From: Spectribacter acetivorans
Lineage (GTDB): Bacteria; Pseudomonadota; Gammaproteobacteria; Nevskiales; Salinisphaeraceae
NCBI RefSeq assembly: GCF_031846305.1
Contig: NZ_JAVRHY010000006.1
Span: 62,001 to 126,000, forward strand
Reading direction: 5' to 3'
DNA: 64,000 nt
Under the pieces are notes generated by a model. It searched no databases. It worked only from the letters and a program-made list of their open reading frames with translations, and was not told where the DNA came from. Shown in pieces: positions 1-8,797 of this stretch (its first letter is position 1; each line of letters begins with the position of its first letter). Made by a program: the position numbers and the translations under genes.

Positions 1-486
1 GGCCACGTTGCGGGCCGCGTCATCCTTGTCTATGTGCACGATAAAGCCCCCGAGCTGCCTCACCACATCCGCCTCCCATTCGTAGCGAACGTCGCTGAAT
101 ACCACCCCAGCCCAGCCCTCGGACAATCGTGCCTGCATGTCCATGACGGCACGACGCACGATGATGTCGTCTCCGTATCTCTCACGCAGCCGATCCCCTT
201 CCTGCTGACACAGGTCACGCGCGGTGCAGCCCCAGCCCGGGATTACGACATCCTTGAGATCACGCGCCCAGAGATATTCAGCGGCTACCCGCTTGGTCTG
301 CTTGATATGCAGTTTCAGCGGGTCGGCGAAGGCGATCTTGGCAAAGCCCATCGGCTTGAGAAAATCCGCGAGCGTGTCCTTGCCGGATTCCGCCGGCCCG
401 TGAACCCCAAGCACCTTTGGCTTGGCCTTGCCGTGGGCCAGCGATTCGATCAGAGATGACAACGAAGGGATGTTTGCGAACGACAT
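1..486 (-). CDS. Deoxynucleoside monophosphate kinase-like P-loop protein (partial, 3' end outside window)
   Basis: The reading frame starts at ATG 486 and is still open at base 1, giving 162 codons without a stop. A P-loop GPAESGKDTLADFL sits near residues 30-43, followed by FADPLK and, further on, SDVRYEWEAD. This combination is typical of phage-type deoxynucleotide monophosphate kinases, which phosphorylate dNMPs to dNDPs in the cytoplasm. A strong AGGAGG ribosome binding site lies 6 nt upstream of the ATG. It is the last visible gene of a minus-strand run (helicase, recombinase, Sel1 protein, this gene) with short gaps. The kinase role is inferred from motifs; another small P-loop kinase is possible. 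Confidence 0.75.
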   Translation of the reverse strand, partial: MSFANIPSLSSLIESLAHGKAKPKVLGVHGPAESGKDTLADFLKPMGFAKIAFADPLKLHIKQTKRVAAEYLWARDLKDVVIPGWGCTARDLCQQEGDRLRERYGDDIIVRRAVMDMQARLSEGWAGVVFSDVRYEWEADVVRQLGGFIVHIDKDDAARNVA

Positions 487-538
487 ATTCGACCTCCTAT
501 GGCTCCATTCTAGGGAGTCCGGCCGAACTGCAACCCCG

Positions 539-1468
539 TTATTCCAGTCGCTTCAATGCCGCTTTATCGATGAACCCGGTCAGGTGAGAAGCCGAGTGGT
601 ACACCTCCGCCCACCCCTTGGCGGCATGCAGCAGATACACGCGATCCCCCTGGTGGAATTGTCCGATACTTGCCTTGGACTGGTCTGGTCCGGGGTAGAT
701 GTCAATCACGCTACGATCGACCCGGTATTCACCCAGGTTCTCCAGAAACGTCCGGATGTCCTCGATGGCCTGCTCATACCCCTGCCGTGCTGCGGCCGCA
801 TGCCAGTAAACCGCCTCGCTCGTACTTTGATCGAGGCCACGCCCTAACGCATACATCCACCCAAGCTCCGCCTGCGCCGCCGGCAACCCTTGCTGGGCGG
901 CTTTCAGCAGCCACTGGCCGGCGGCGGCGTCATCTTTTTCGACCCCGATCCCACGCGCGTAGGCCAGCCCCAGGTTGAATTGCGACCGAGCAAGACCAGC
1001 CTCCGCGGCTTTCTCGGTCCATATCGCCGCCCTGGTTGCGTCTTTCTCAACGAGACGACCCTCGTTGTAGATCGCCCCAAGATTATGAGCGGCTGAAGGC
1101 ATGCCGGCCGCGGCCGCCGCCTCATACCACCGCACGGCCTTCTCGCCGCTCGGCGCCACGCCATCACCGGCGGCGTAGATGGCGCCCAGCATGGCCTGTG
1201 ATCGCGCGCTGCCAGCCTCGGCCGATGCCTTGAAAAGCCCCAGCGCCTTGGCCTTGTCCGCCTGCCCGCCCCAGCCGTAGTGGTAATTCATCGCCAGGAA
1301 GTGCTGCGCCCGCGCATCCCCCGCCTCAGCCGGCGTGGCCAGCAGTGCCCGGGCCTGCTCGTAATCGCCGGCCTGCATCGCCGCGATGCCGGCATCCACC
1401 TCCGATGCCTTCGCCGGCCCAAGGCAGGCCAGACAAAGCAGCAACGCCATCAACGCATGCCGTGACAC
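539..1468 (-). CDS. Exported Sel1-like repeat protein with C-terminal SH3-like domain
   Basis: About 309 residues. The N-terminus (MSRHALMALLLCLACLGPAKA) is a signal peptide, so the protein is probably periplasmic. It is followed by about six Sel1-type repeats (AAEAGSARSQAMLGAIYAAG and similar) to about residue 240, then an SH3-like segment (YPGPDQSKASIGQF...GWAEVY). I chose the GTG at 1468 because CAGGAG lies 7 nt upstream and the signal peptide then starts cleanly; a GTG at 1498 in the same frame has no comparable site. Sel1 repeats are protein-protein interaction scaffolds, and no partner can be named. Three other Sel1 proteins occur in the window (near 15.2, 22.0 and 23.0 kb), but only this one has a cleavable signal and an SH3 tail. 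Confidence 0.85.
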   Translation of the reverse strand: MSRHALMALLLCLACLGPAKASEVDAGIAAMQAGDYEQARALLATPAEAGDARAQHFLAMNYHYGWGGQADKAKALGLFKASAEAGSARSQAMLGAIYAAGDGVAPSGEKAVRWYEAAAAAGMPSAAHNLGAIYNEGRLVEKDATRAAIWTEKAAEAGLARSQFNLGLAYARGIGVEKDDAAAGQWLLKAAQQGLPAAQAELGWMYALGRGLDQSTSEAVYWHAAAARQGYEQAIEDIRTFLENLGEYRVDRSVIDIYPGPDQSKASIGQFHQGDRVYLLHAAKGWAEVYHSASHLTGFIDKAALKRLE

Positions 1469-1501
1469 TCGAGACTCCTGCTGTCGAATCGCGACCACAC
1501 T

Positions 1502-2590
1502 CTACAGGGCCTGACTCATCAGGTACTTCTCGGTGCTAGTCACGGAGGCATGACCCAAACGGTCCCGGACGTACAGCAGAGCATCCGTCTGAGCTTTGGC
1601 CTGCATCATCGCGTGCAGCGTGTGGGTGGCGTAGGTGTGGCGCAGCACATGGACATTCACGTAGGGGATTCCAGCGGCCTCCCCAGCCTTTTTCACTACG
1701 CCGAGCAGCGCTGCGCCATCATTGGCATACGCCACCCCGTCCACCGTCAGAAACAGCGTGCGCTGAGGCTGCCCCGAGATGATCTCTAGGCGATGACGCT
1801 CGTGAATCACGTACTGCCAAAGGTCCTCCATGACCGTGCGAGGCACGTCGATCCCGCGCGCCTGTTTCCGCTTGATCGCCATGTCTTTAGGATCGAGATT
1901 GACCCGAATGAAAGAGCGATGCTTGGAATAAGTGGCGGGATCGATTACGTACTTCAGCGGGAACGTCGCCAGCTCTTCCCGGCGCAGACCCGTCGTCAGC
2001 GCCAATCGAACAATCAGCTTGTGTGTCGGGTTGCTGATGGCGTTAAGCAGGTCCAAGGATTGCTGCTTGCTCAGTACCCGAATCACGGTCCTCGGCGTTT
2101 TGAGCATGACGTCTGCCGAAACCCGCTTTCCCCCACTGGCATCGAGGTGGGCAAGAAATCCTTTGGGCTGGCTGACCGTGATCGTTTCGATGTCGTAGGG
2201 GACGCTTTGGACCCACCCCCTGTTACACGCATGCCGGTAAAACGCACAGAGTAATCGCAGTCGGGCGTTCACCGTCCGGGCAGCCAGACTTCCTCCTTCT
2301 GCACTCAGGTTCCAGTCTCGGAACTCGGCCAGAATGGTGGCTTCCCGATCATTGCCGACATCGCGCCAGTCAATCGCATTGGCTTCGCACCAGCCGAAGA
2401 ATTGATACAGGGCCTTCCCGTAGGTCACCCATGACTTCTTGGACTCAACTCGTCCACTCTTGATCAGATGGCTGATACAGAAGTCCAGAGCCTCCGATGC
2501 GACCTTGCCATCTTTTGTGATGAGGATCGGAAAGCCGGTGTAGCTCTGGCCCTCGAGCTGGAACTTGTCGGTGCTAAAGAAGAGGTCCAT
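1502..2590 (-). CDS. Tyrosine recombinase / site-specific integrase (XerC/D-like)
   Basis: 362 residues with a SAM-like N-terminal core-binding domain (about 30-130) and a catalytic domain. The active-site residues are visible: R203 in TTGLRREEL, H314xxR317 in HVLRHTYATH, H347 in LGHAS, and the nucleophile Y356 in TEKYL near the C-terminus. The family cuts and rejoins DNA through a 3'-phosphotyrosine link, typically for element integration or multimer resolution. It lies 44 bp downstream of the DinG-like gene in the same direction and just upstream of the Sel1 gene, so co-transcription is likely. No attachment site could be recognised. It could resolve plasmid multimers or be a leftover of integrative behaviour. 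Confidence 0.92.
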   Translation of the reverse strand: MDLFFSTDKFQLEGQSYTGFPILITKDGKVASEALDFCISHLIKSGRVESKKSWVTYGKALYQFFGWCEANAIDWRDVGNDREATILAEFRDWNLSAEGGSLAARTVNARLRLLCAFYRHACNRGWVQSVPYDIETITVSQPKGFLAHLDASGGKRVSADVMLKTPRTVIRVLSKQQSLDLLNAISNPTHKLIVRLALTTGLRREELATFPLKYVIDPATYSKHRSFIRVNLDPKDMAIKRKQARGIDVPRTVMEDLWQYVIHERHRLEIISGQPQRTLFLTVDGVAYANDGAALLGVVKKAGEAAGIPYVNVHVLRHTYATHTLHAMMQAKAQTDALLYVRDRLGHASVTSTEKYLMSQAL

Positions 2591-2634
2591 ATAGCGAGGC
2601 TAGCACCGAGTATCACAACTACAATCGGCAATCA

Positions 2635-5100
2635 TCAGTTCCCGGCCCCCTGGTAGACATCAATGTCCTCAGGCGTCAGGGAGAACACTTCGCGGTGCTT
2701 GTACTCGTGGACCAGCGACTGGACCATGGGGTTGTAACCCTTGCCCGGGTCACTACCGCGAGGATCCAGCAACCAGAGCTGCCGACCCTTCAGGCCCGGC
2801 CGCCGGATCAGCCGTCCCACGGCCTGAGTCAGCGCCAGCATCATCTCCGCGGAGCTGACGTAGAAGCTGCTACTGCTCTTGTCGCCTGGCGTCGCGCGTG
2901 GAAACGGCAGCCTTGGGATCACCAGGTCGGTCAACACGAGATCGTCTTCGCTGGACAGACCATGTCCCGCACCGCCCAGGTCTTCGCCCGCCCAGGCCGG
3001 TCCGGTTGCGATCCACACCGGCCGTTCATTACGGGTCCCAGCCTCGATGAATTTATCACGGCAACGTGCATAGGCCTGGCTTCCACCCTGCTCTGGCACG
3101 ACGACCAGACGATCACCGAGACGCCCGATCAGAGATTGACACAGTGCCTGGCATGTCTCGTGTGACGTGCATAACACCAAGGTACCGCCCGTGGCCTCCT
3201 GCGCAATCTTGTAGACGGCCACAGATAGCACCGTATGCCATCGCTTCTTGCCCGACCCGCCATGGTGCATCGAGGGCGGCGCAAGCCGCGATTTTTTGCT
3301 GATTCCGAGCTTGACCGGAAGCTGGTGAACCCTGACTCCCCCCCGCAGCCATTTCGGCAGAATCCGTCGGCTTTGCGTGGCCAGTTGATCTTCCGGCACT
3401 AACAACTTGCGTGCCATGTACGTACCCGACAGCCCGCTGCGGGTGTCCAGGTAGAGCGTGGCCGATGCGAGTATCGCTGCAGGGGCTGCCTCCCAGAGGT
3501 AGCTCAGGTATGCCCCGATATTGGGCTGTCCAACCTGGATGCTTGGGCTGTGTCGAACACTGCTGAAGCTCAGCTGGATGGTGGCGTCGCTTTTGTTGTA
3601 GGTCTTTCGTGACAACGCCAGGCTCAATACGGTCCGAGCCATGCGTAGTCGCTCGATACGAACCCGATCGCCGGCCTTGATATTGGCCCGGCCGTTTTTC
3701 CGCGGAAGCCCCTTCGATGCGTCGGTGAGCAGATCGCGAAGATCTCGGACCATGCGGTGGTCACCGGCCTGGTGGAGATTCAAGACAAGGCTGGCGTATC
3801 CCTCACGACGGCCCAGCTCGCCCATTTCCTTTTCCACGAACGCCAGCTCGGCCAGGGCTCGTTCGCATGCCCTTGCAGCCCTTGGCTTCAGGTGCTTTTG
3901 CAAGGCCACCAGGTCCGCCCGAATCCCTCCCATTCGGACCTTGCTGGATAGCCCGGTTTCAATGTTGTTTCGCAGCTGATGGGCTTCGTCGACAAACAGG
4001 ATCGCGCCCTGGAACCCAAGTTTGCCCGGGCGCTCGCCGTCACGGTCCAGTCGAATTCGATTCCTCAGCCTTGCCCGCTCCGAATAGGGCCTGTCCAGAT
4101 CCGCTTTCTCCAGCGTCACGCTCTCGATCTGGTTGTGCTGACGGATGCTATGCCACACATTCTGAGCGAGCATCGCGTGCGTGATTACGAGAACGTCAAC
4201 GCGCTCATCCAGCGATTCGAACTGGCGATCATAGGCTTGTCGCCCAGCATCGCTTTCGTCCATGCCGTGGTTGAGCGATACCTGATCCGAATTGAATCCG
4301 GGGAATGCCTTGCAGAACTCAGATACTCGCCACCCCCGGGTTATCGTTTGCTCCGCCACCCAGGCACGTAATGCATCCGCCACATCCGACTCCGCGCTGT
4401 CGATGAGGTCCGAGACCCGCTCTTCGGATACGAATTCATTCGCCCCGATAGCGCTGGCGATACGCACGGGCCGATCGTTGGCCGCCAGCGACAGACTGGC
4501 CATGGTGTCATTCACCGAACGCAGATTCGGTACAGCGATGAGCACGCGCTGCCCCCGGTGAATCGCACAGTCAACCGCTGCCACTGCCATCGCCAGAGTC
4601 TTGCCACTGCCCGTGGCCGCCTCCATCAGACGCACCTTTCCATCCTCGACCGCCTCATCGATCAACCCAAGCATGGTTTCCTGCTCGGGGCGGTGTGACT
4701 GACCAGCCCGGGCCAGTGTCGCGATCATCCGGTCTACCCCTGCGCCGTGCCAGCTGGCCCTCGGCGAATCAGACTTGTCCCCGCTCTCCACCTCTCGACT
4801 GGCTCGCCACCCGGTATGGGCCAGCATCCCCACCACCGTCCCCAGGCGCATCGATGGCGCCAATGACTGGGCGTGACGATAGCGCTCGATCGCCGCCACC
4901 TCGTCCGGGGTCAGGCGCAGCGCCACCGGTTTACGAGCCTGGCCATTGCCAATGGGGACAGGCCGGGGTTGCTTGAGCCCCCTGGTGATCCAGTCGCGCA
5001 GACAATCCGCGCGCTTGCGCGCCCGGCATGACACCAGCGCGGCCTCCGGGACCGACACAGTGCAGGTATAGAAGCCCTCTTTATCAGGCGGCATTTGCAT
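2635..5100 (-). CDS. csf4: Type IV-A CRISPR-associated DinG-family helicase (CasDinG/Csf4)
   Basis: 821 residues. The XPD/DinG-type SF2 core has Walker A EAATGSGKT (160-168), DEAH box (371-374) and motif VI QAVGRLIRR near the C-terminus. About 150 residues precede the Walker A, including an HTH-like stretch (LTPDEVAAIERY) around 63-75. I do not see the four-cysteine Fe-S pattern of canonical DinG, consistent with CasDinG. In type IV-A systems this 5'-3' helicase is needed for interference together with the Csf complex. The gene diverges from csf5 across a 101-bp intergenic region, the expected neighbourhood. Its start overlaps a TTGCAT element. A second DinG-like helicase at 40089-42236 has the Fe-S cysteines and is probably a repair enzyme, so the two should not be confused. 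Confidence 0.9.
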   Translation of the reverse strand: MQMPPDKEGFYTCTVSVPEAALVSCRARKRADCLRDWITRGLKQPRPVPIGNGQARKPVALRLTPDEVAAIERYRHAQSLAPSMRLGTVVGMLAHTGWRASREVESGDKSDSPRASWHGAGVDRMIATLARAGQSHRPEQETMLGLIDEAVEDGKVRLMEAATGSGKTLAMAVAAVDCAIHRGQRVLIAVPNLRSVNDTMASLSLAANDRPVRIASAIGANEFVSEERVSDLIDSAESDVADALRAWVAEQTITRGWRVSEFCKAFPGFNSDQVSLNHGMDESDAGRQAYDRQFESLDERVDVLVITHAMLAQNVWHSIRQHNQIESVTLEKADLDRPYSERARLRNRIRLDRDGERPGKLGFQGAILFVDEAHQLRNNIETGLSSKVRMGGIRADLVALQKHLKPRAARACERALAELAFVEKEMGELGRREGYASLVLNLHQAGDHRMVRDLRDLLTDASKGLPRKNGRANIKAGDRVRIERLRMARTVLSLALSRKTYNKSDATIQLSFSSVRHSPSIQVGQPNIGAYLSYLWEAAPAAILASATLYLDTRSGLSGTYMARKLLVPEDQLATQSRRILPKWLRGGVRVHQLPVKLGISKKSRLAPPSMHHGGSGKKRWHTVLSVAVYKIAQEATGGTLVLCTSHETCQALCQSLIGRLGDRLVVVPEQGGSQAYARCRDKFIEAGTRNERPVWIATGPAWAGEDLGGAGHGLSSEDDLVLTDLVIPRLPFPRATPGDKSSSSFYVSSAEMMLALTQAVGRLIRRPGLKGRQLWLLDPRGSDPGKGYNPMVQSLVHEYKHREVFSLTPEDIDVYQGAGN

Positions 5101-5201
5101 TTTTAATGAAATCCACTAGAACGAGGTATATCAGGGCGTTGCGAAAGCCGCAAGAGCTATTTTTTGTTGACACTATATTTTTTCTGTGGAACCTTCAGCC
5201 C
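5101..5201. promoter_or_regulatory. Divergent promoter region between csf4 (dinG) and csf5
   Basis: This AT-rich stretch separates the two divergent halves of the type IV locus. On the minus strand TTGCGG, a 17-nt spacer and TATACC (about 5125-5155) could drive csf4. On the plus strand a perfect TTGACA at 5167-5172 is followed by T/A-rich sequence; the -10 could be TATATT immediately after it or AACCTT at 5190-5195, the latter ending 6 nt before the csf5 ATG. The sites are read by eye and the transcription starts are unknown. Confidence 0.5.
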
Positions 5202-5999
5202 ATGCCCACCACCTGGATCACCATGCATAACCCTGAACCCTGCACCCAAGCGGATAACCGGCCCGTCTCGCAGCCAGTCAGCACGATCACGCTGAAATGG
5301 GCCAGTGCCGCGGATGAGGTCGTCAACGCGGCGGAAACCCGGCATCAGCTCCAGGTCATGGCCAACCAAGCCAAGATCCCCGAGCTCCCCGATGCCATGT
5401 TCCATCACGGACCCGGCGACAAGCTGAAACCCTCGATCATCTGGCGACCGGCCCGGGGCGGGGTTTGCCTGACCGCGGTGGGGGCCACGGCCCGCACCAC
5501 ACTCTTCCAGGCCCTGCCCAACCTGATGGCAGCTCTGGTCGATATCACCGGTGAGCAGATTGATATGGCGCTACCGCCCGGCACCCATGCCGGCGTCACG
5601 CTGGTGCGCCGGTCACCGGTGTATGTCGCAAGGCACGTTCTGATTGCCAAGAAACCAGGCCAGATGCAGCGGTGGAAAGGCGCGAGCGAGGATGAGCGAA
5701 GAGCCATCCTCCACGAGATGGTCGAGCGCAGCCTCCAGTTGCAGGCCGAGGCATGGGACCTTTGGATGCCCGATCGCATCCCGGGATTGCGACTTCTCAA
5801 CTACGCAAAGGATATCGGCGGGGCCGACGTGACCCGCTCGGGCGGCGCGGACCGGCAGACCCGGATCGTGGGCACGCGCTGTCCGGCCATTCGATTTACC
5901 TGCGGTCTGAAGCTCGCCGGCCCCTGGGCAATCGGACATGGCACGTCCAAGGGATTCGGGTGCTTGCGTGAGCAGATCCGCATGGCGCGCGCAAAATGA
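5202..5999 (+). CDS. csf5: Type IV CRISPR crRNA endonuclease Csf5/Cas6-like
   Basis: 265 residues from ATG 5202, with an alternative start at 5223. It is the first gene of the plus-strand csf operon and overlaps csf1 by ATGA. The C-terminal region has a glycine-rich segment (LKLAGPWAIGHGTSKGFG, about 240-257) like the G-loop of RAMP-fold Cas6 proteins. Cas6/Csf5 cuts the pre-crRNA at the base of each repeat hairpin and stays on the 3' handle. Assignment rests on position, size and the G-loop; overall sequence is highly diverged, as is usual for Csf5. The frame stays open upstream of 5202, but that part overlaps the promoter region and reads as non-coding. Confidence 0.85.
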   Translation: MPTTWITMHNPEPCTQADNRPVSQPVSTITLKWASAADEVVNAAETRHQLQVMANQAKIPELPDAMFHHGPGDKLKPSIIWRPARGGVCLTAVGATARTTLFQALPNLMAALVDITGEQIDMALPPGTHAGVTLVRRSPVYVARHVLIAKKPGQMQRWKGASEDERRAILHEMVERSLQLQAEAWDLWMPDRIPGLRLLNYAKDIGGADVTRSGGADRQTRIVGTRCPAIRFTCGLKLAGPWAIGHGTSKGFGCLREQIRMARAK

Positions 6000-6754
6000 C
6001 CGTCACCGGCCTGCCGCCACACCTGTCCCCCACGCAATTCGCCGTGGAAACATCCGGCCTGATCCCGGCGCCAACCCATGCCCACGACGGGCCGGCTTGC
6101 GCCTGTGCCCGCTGCGGCGCCGCCATTGCCACCGGCGACCCCGTCCACGAGCACCTGCTTGGCGCCAATTTCACGGACCACCTGGCCCTGGCCAGTAACG
6201 CGCCGGTCGTCTGCCACGGGTGCGCCACGCTCACCCAGACGCATGCCAAGCGTGTCCATGCGCGGGTTATCGCCGCGGTGATCACCCGGGACGGCTGGTA
6301 TCGCGCCGGCAAGCACACCGAAATGGCCTACTGGCTGTTGAATCCACCGGAAGCGCTTTTTGTCATCCACTGCCAGACCGCCAAGGGCCAGCACACCTTG
6401 TGGCGGAGCCGCGTCAACCTCGTGCGCAGCCCGTTTTTCATTCAGATTGGCGCCCGCACCGAACTCGTTCGACAGGAAACCCTGAACCACCTGGTCGAGC
6501 TGCTGCTGCCCTGGCAAGCCAAGAACAAGGCGAAGATGCCCATGCGCTTCGACCCCAGCCGAACCCCTATCGACGCCAGTCACATGATGCTCACCCAGCA
6601 GGCACAGGGCACCGAGATTGGCCATGCCCTCCTGCAAGCAACCTATGGCGAGGTCTGGGCCCTGGCCCGCATTATTTTCGCCGGCACCAACAAGGGAAAG
6701 CTGCCCAAATTCGAGCAGCCTGATCCTTTTCCTCGGCCGCTATTCGATACCTGA
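5996..6754 (+). CDS. csf1: Type IV CRISPR large-subunit-like protein Csf1 (Cas8-like)
   Basis: 252 residues. Two CxxC pairs (C37/C40 and C73/C76) form the zinc-finger pattern seen in Csf1 proteins. Csf1 is the small 'large subunit' of the type IV effector complex and sits at the crRNA 5' end. The start overlaps the csf5 stop by ATGA, implying translational coupling, and csf2 begins 22 bp after the stop. No nuclease motif is visible, in keeping with type IV effectors lacking an HD or Cas3 activity. The identification combines the zinc-finger pattern with perfect gene order. Confidence 0.88.
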   Translation: MTVTGLPPHLSPTQFAVETSGLIPAPTHAHDGPACACARCGAAIATGDPVHEHLLGANFTDHLALASNAPVVCHGCATLTQTHAKRVHARVIAAVITRDGWYRAGKHTEMAYWLLNPPEALFVIHCQTAKGQHTLWRSRVNLVRSPFFIQIGARTELVRQETLNHLVELLLPWQAKNKAKMPMRFDPSRTPIDASHMMLTQQAQGTEIGHALLQATYGEVWALARIIFAGTNKGKLPKFEQPDPFPRPLFDT

Positions 6755-6776
6755 CACAACACGGAATCAAACCCTT

Positions 6777-7946
6777 ATGACCAACACCACGACCCTATCG
6801 ATCAATGGCGTGTGCACCCTCACCGCGCCCCTGCATCAAGCCGCCTTTGGCGGCGCTGAGAGCAACCGGAGCGGCATCAAGGTAGCTCGCCAGATGAAGA
6901 TGCCGCTTTCCCTGGTGATGGCCCCTCGGTCCAACGCCGATCAGGAAAAAACAGCGGATGTTGAAACCGAAGATGATGCGCTCGATGATCTTCGCGAAAG
7001 TCTGGATGAAGACGATGAGACGCCCGTTCAGGGTGGCTACACCATCCAGGTGCCCATAATCAGCGGCAACAGCATCCGTGGCCGGCTGTCCCGCAAGGCA
7101 GCCGATCGCATCCAGTCTGTCCTGATCGAGAAAGGACAGCAGATCTCCGACCGGGTCTATTACTCGCTTCGAAACGGCCGCGCATCGGTCGCCGGCGAAG
7201 CCGGCTTTCCCCGTCTGGACAAGATCCAGGCCGCCCATGACGACCTCAAGGCCGGGATTTTCGGGGTCGAAACCGTTGTCCCCAGCAAGCTGGTTACTCC
7301 TGACCTCATTCCGCTACTGGATTGCACGGCCCCGCTGGTCCCTGATCGTTACGCGCACCAATCCGTGCGGGGTATCGAGCCCTGGAAAACCCTGTTCACG
7401 AGCACCATTCGCTCGGTTGATGACATCGAACAGGGTGCCGATGTTCAGGCCGCCAACGTCTGGGAAGGCGGTCGCGAGGCGCTTCAGGCGTATATGGCCG
7501 ACCGTCTTGGTGACAACGATGCCTACAAGACGCGTGACAAGGCAGCGAAACCCGAAGACGATCAGCCCAACAGAAAGACCTTTGCCAACATCATCAACTT
7601 CGAGTGTGTTGCCCCGCTCACACCGTTTCTGATGCGCCTATCTTTCGACCGCCTCCCCAGTGAAGCCCATGCCGGATTCGCCCTGCTGATCCTCGCCGAT
7701 TTTCTCGAGGAGCGGCACCTCGGTGGCATTGGCAGGCTCGGTTACGGGACTTATGACGCATCCCTGGATGTCACCATCAATGGCGAAGAGCACTATGATG
7801 CGATCAAGCTCACCGATGCAGGTCTTACCCTGGCGCCGGCACTCGAAGCCCTGATCGAAAAGGGCCGACAGGCACTCGATGGCGTCAATGCGGAAGGTCT
7901 ATCCAGTGTGCATGGACAGCTGACCCGGCCCAAGGCCACGGCATGA
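6777..7946 (+). CDS. csf2: Type IV CRISPR backbone protein Csf2 (Cas7-like)
   Basis: 389 residues from ATG 6777. The segment IQVPIISGNSIRGRLSRKAADRI and the late glycine-rich IGRLGYGTYDASL are typical of Csf2, the Cas7-family subunit that polymerises along the crRNA spacer. An acidic insertion (TADVETEDDALDDL and following, about residues 60-85) stands out in an otherwise conserved domain. The same frame is open further upstream, but those residues overlap csf1 and are unlikely to be translated. The stop overlaps the csf3 start by ATGA. Confidence 0.93.
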   Translation: MTNTTTLSINGVCTLTAPLHQAAFGGAESNRSGIKVARQMKMPLSLVMAPRSNADQEKTADVETEDDALDDLRESLDEDDETPVQGGYTIQVPIISGNSIRGRLSRKAADRIQSVLIEKGQQISDRVYYSLRNGRASVAGEAGFPRLDKIQAAHDDLKAGIFGVETVVPSKLVTPDLIPLLDCTAPLVPDRYAHQSVRGIEPWKTLFTSTIRSVDDIEQGADVQAANVWEGGREALQAYMADRLGDNDAYKTRDKAAKPEDDQPNRKTFANIINFECVAPLTPFLMRLSFDRLPSEAHAGFALLILADFLEERHLGGIGRLGYGTYDASLDVTINGEEHYDAIKLTDAGLTLAPALEALIEKGRQALDGVNAEGLSSVHGQLTRPKATA

Positions 7947-8584
7947 ACCATCAGCCTTTTCGCATAGAACTCCGGTTGTCATCGCCGATGGTGGCACCCG
8001 AACACCCGATTCATCTCGACGGTGTGCTTGAGGAGTTGCTTGCGGCGCAGTCCGGCTACCAGGTCGAGCGTCCGCTACCACTGCCTCTGTCGACTGAGCA
8101 GAGAGATGGCGAATGGGTTTATCAGGCCAGCGCCTTTCAGCTGGTCCGGCATGCCCGCGGCATTCGCACGATCGTGCGCCGGCCAGAACCCGAGATTGAC
8201 GCTGTGTCAGCCCAGCAAGGGCTAGCCAAACTCCCCAATTCCGTCACCCTGGGCACGGGCCCTAACCGCGCCTACGTGCTCAGCTTCCCCGTGCAGAAAG
8301 TCGACCGCGCGATTGCTTACGGCATTGGCGATATGACCGCTGTCCGATCGATTCTGGAAGACCTCAAGGGCCTTGGCGCCAAGCGCCGCCTTGGCTATGG
8401 CGAGATTGAACGACGCCTTGTAGAGCCCTGTGAGCCTGATGAATGCGCCTGGTGGGATCGTGCCATGCCATGGTCGTCTTCCGACGAGGCACAGTCCATT
8501 CCCATGGTCCAGACGGTACGCCCACCGTACTGGGATCGCACCAATCAACGTCAGGCTTGGCTACCCCTATCCCTGATAGGCTGA
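7943..8584 (+). CDS. csf3: Type IV CRISPR Csf3 (Cas5-like)
   Basis: 213 residues. It starts within the csf2 stop (ATGA), so it is probably translationally coupled. The N-terminal LRLSSPMVAPEHPIHLDGVLEELL and the glycine-rich GLGAKRRLGYGEIERRLV (about 145-162) fit Csf3, the Cas5-like subunit that binds the 5' handle of the crRNA. It is the last protein gene of the csf operon; the CRISPR array begins 213 bp downstream. No cas1, cas2 or cas4 follows. Confidence 0.9.
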   Translation: MNHQPFRIELRLSSPMVAPEHPIHLDGVLEELLAAQSGYQVERPLPLPLSTEQRDGEWVYQASAFQLVRHARGIRTIVRRPEPEIDAVSAQQGLAKLPNSVTLGTGPNRAYVLSFPVQKVDRAIAYGIGDMTAVRSILEDLKGLGAKRRLGYGEIERRLVEPCEPDECAWWDRAMPWSSSDEAQSIPMVQTVRPPYWDRTNQRQAWLPLSLIG

Positions 8585-8797
8585 ACACCGATCTTTAACA
8601 ACTGAATGGCCGCGGAAACTGCCGCTTATCCGCGAGCGCTCCAGTCGTAGGCAAACCCACGGCAACGCTCGATCTATGTGTGACGGAAGTTTCCCAGGGT
8701 TTCGAACAGGTCACCCGGACGGTTTCGTACCCGATCTGGCGACCGCTCGCGGCGCCCTGCAAAAATACCTGGTAAACAGGCTTTTGACGGCACCCTC
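8585..8797 (+). promoter_or_regulatory. Probable CRISPR leader
   Basis: This 213-bp non-coding stretch joins csf3 to the first intact repeat. It contains AT-rich patches (ATCTTTAACAACTGAATGG near the start, CAAAAATACCTGGTAAACAG near 8759-8778). It is placed as the leader because the repeats nearest csf3 match the consensus and the most diverged repeat is at the far end, which fits transcription on the plus strand. No clear promoter could be fixed, so read-through from csf3 is equally possible. Confidence 0.55.

Noticed and set aside
34..459. Plus-strand frame of 141 codons at the window start
   Set aside because: It is antisense to the dNMP kinase-like gene, which has a P-loop and a strong AGGAGG.
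2635..5100. Reading the 2.6-5.1 kb helicase as an ordinary repair DinG
   Set aside because: It lacks Fe-S cysteines and is divergent from csf5; the real Fe-S DinG is at 40.1-42.2 kb.
5801..6637. Minus-strand frame of 278 codons within csf5-csf1
   Set aside because: Antisense to genes in conserved order; no ribosome binding site or motif.
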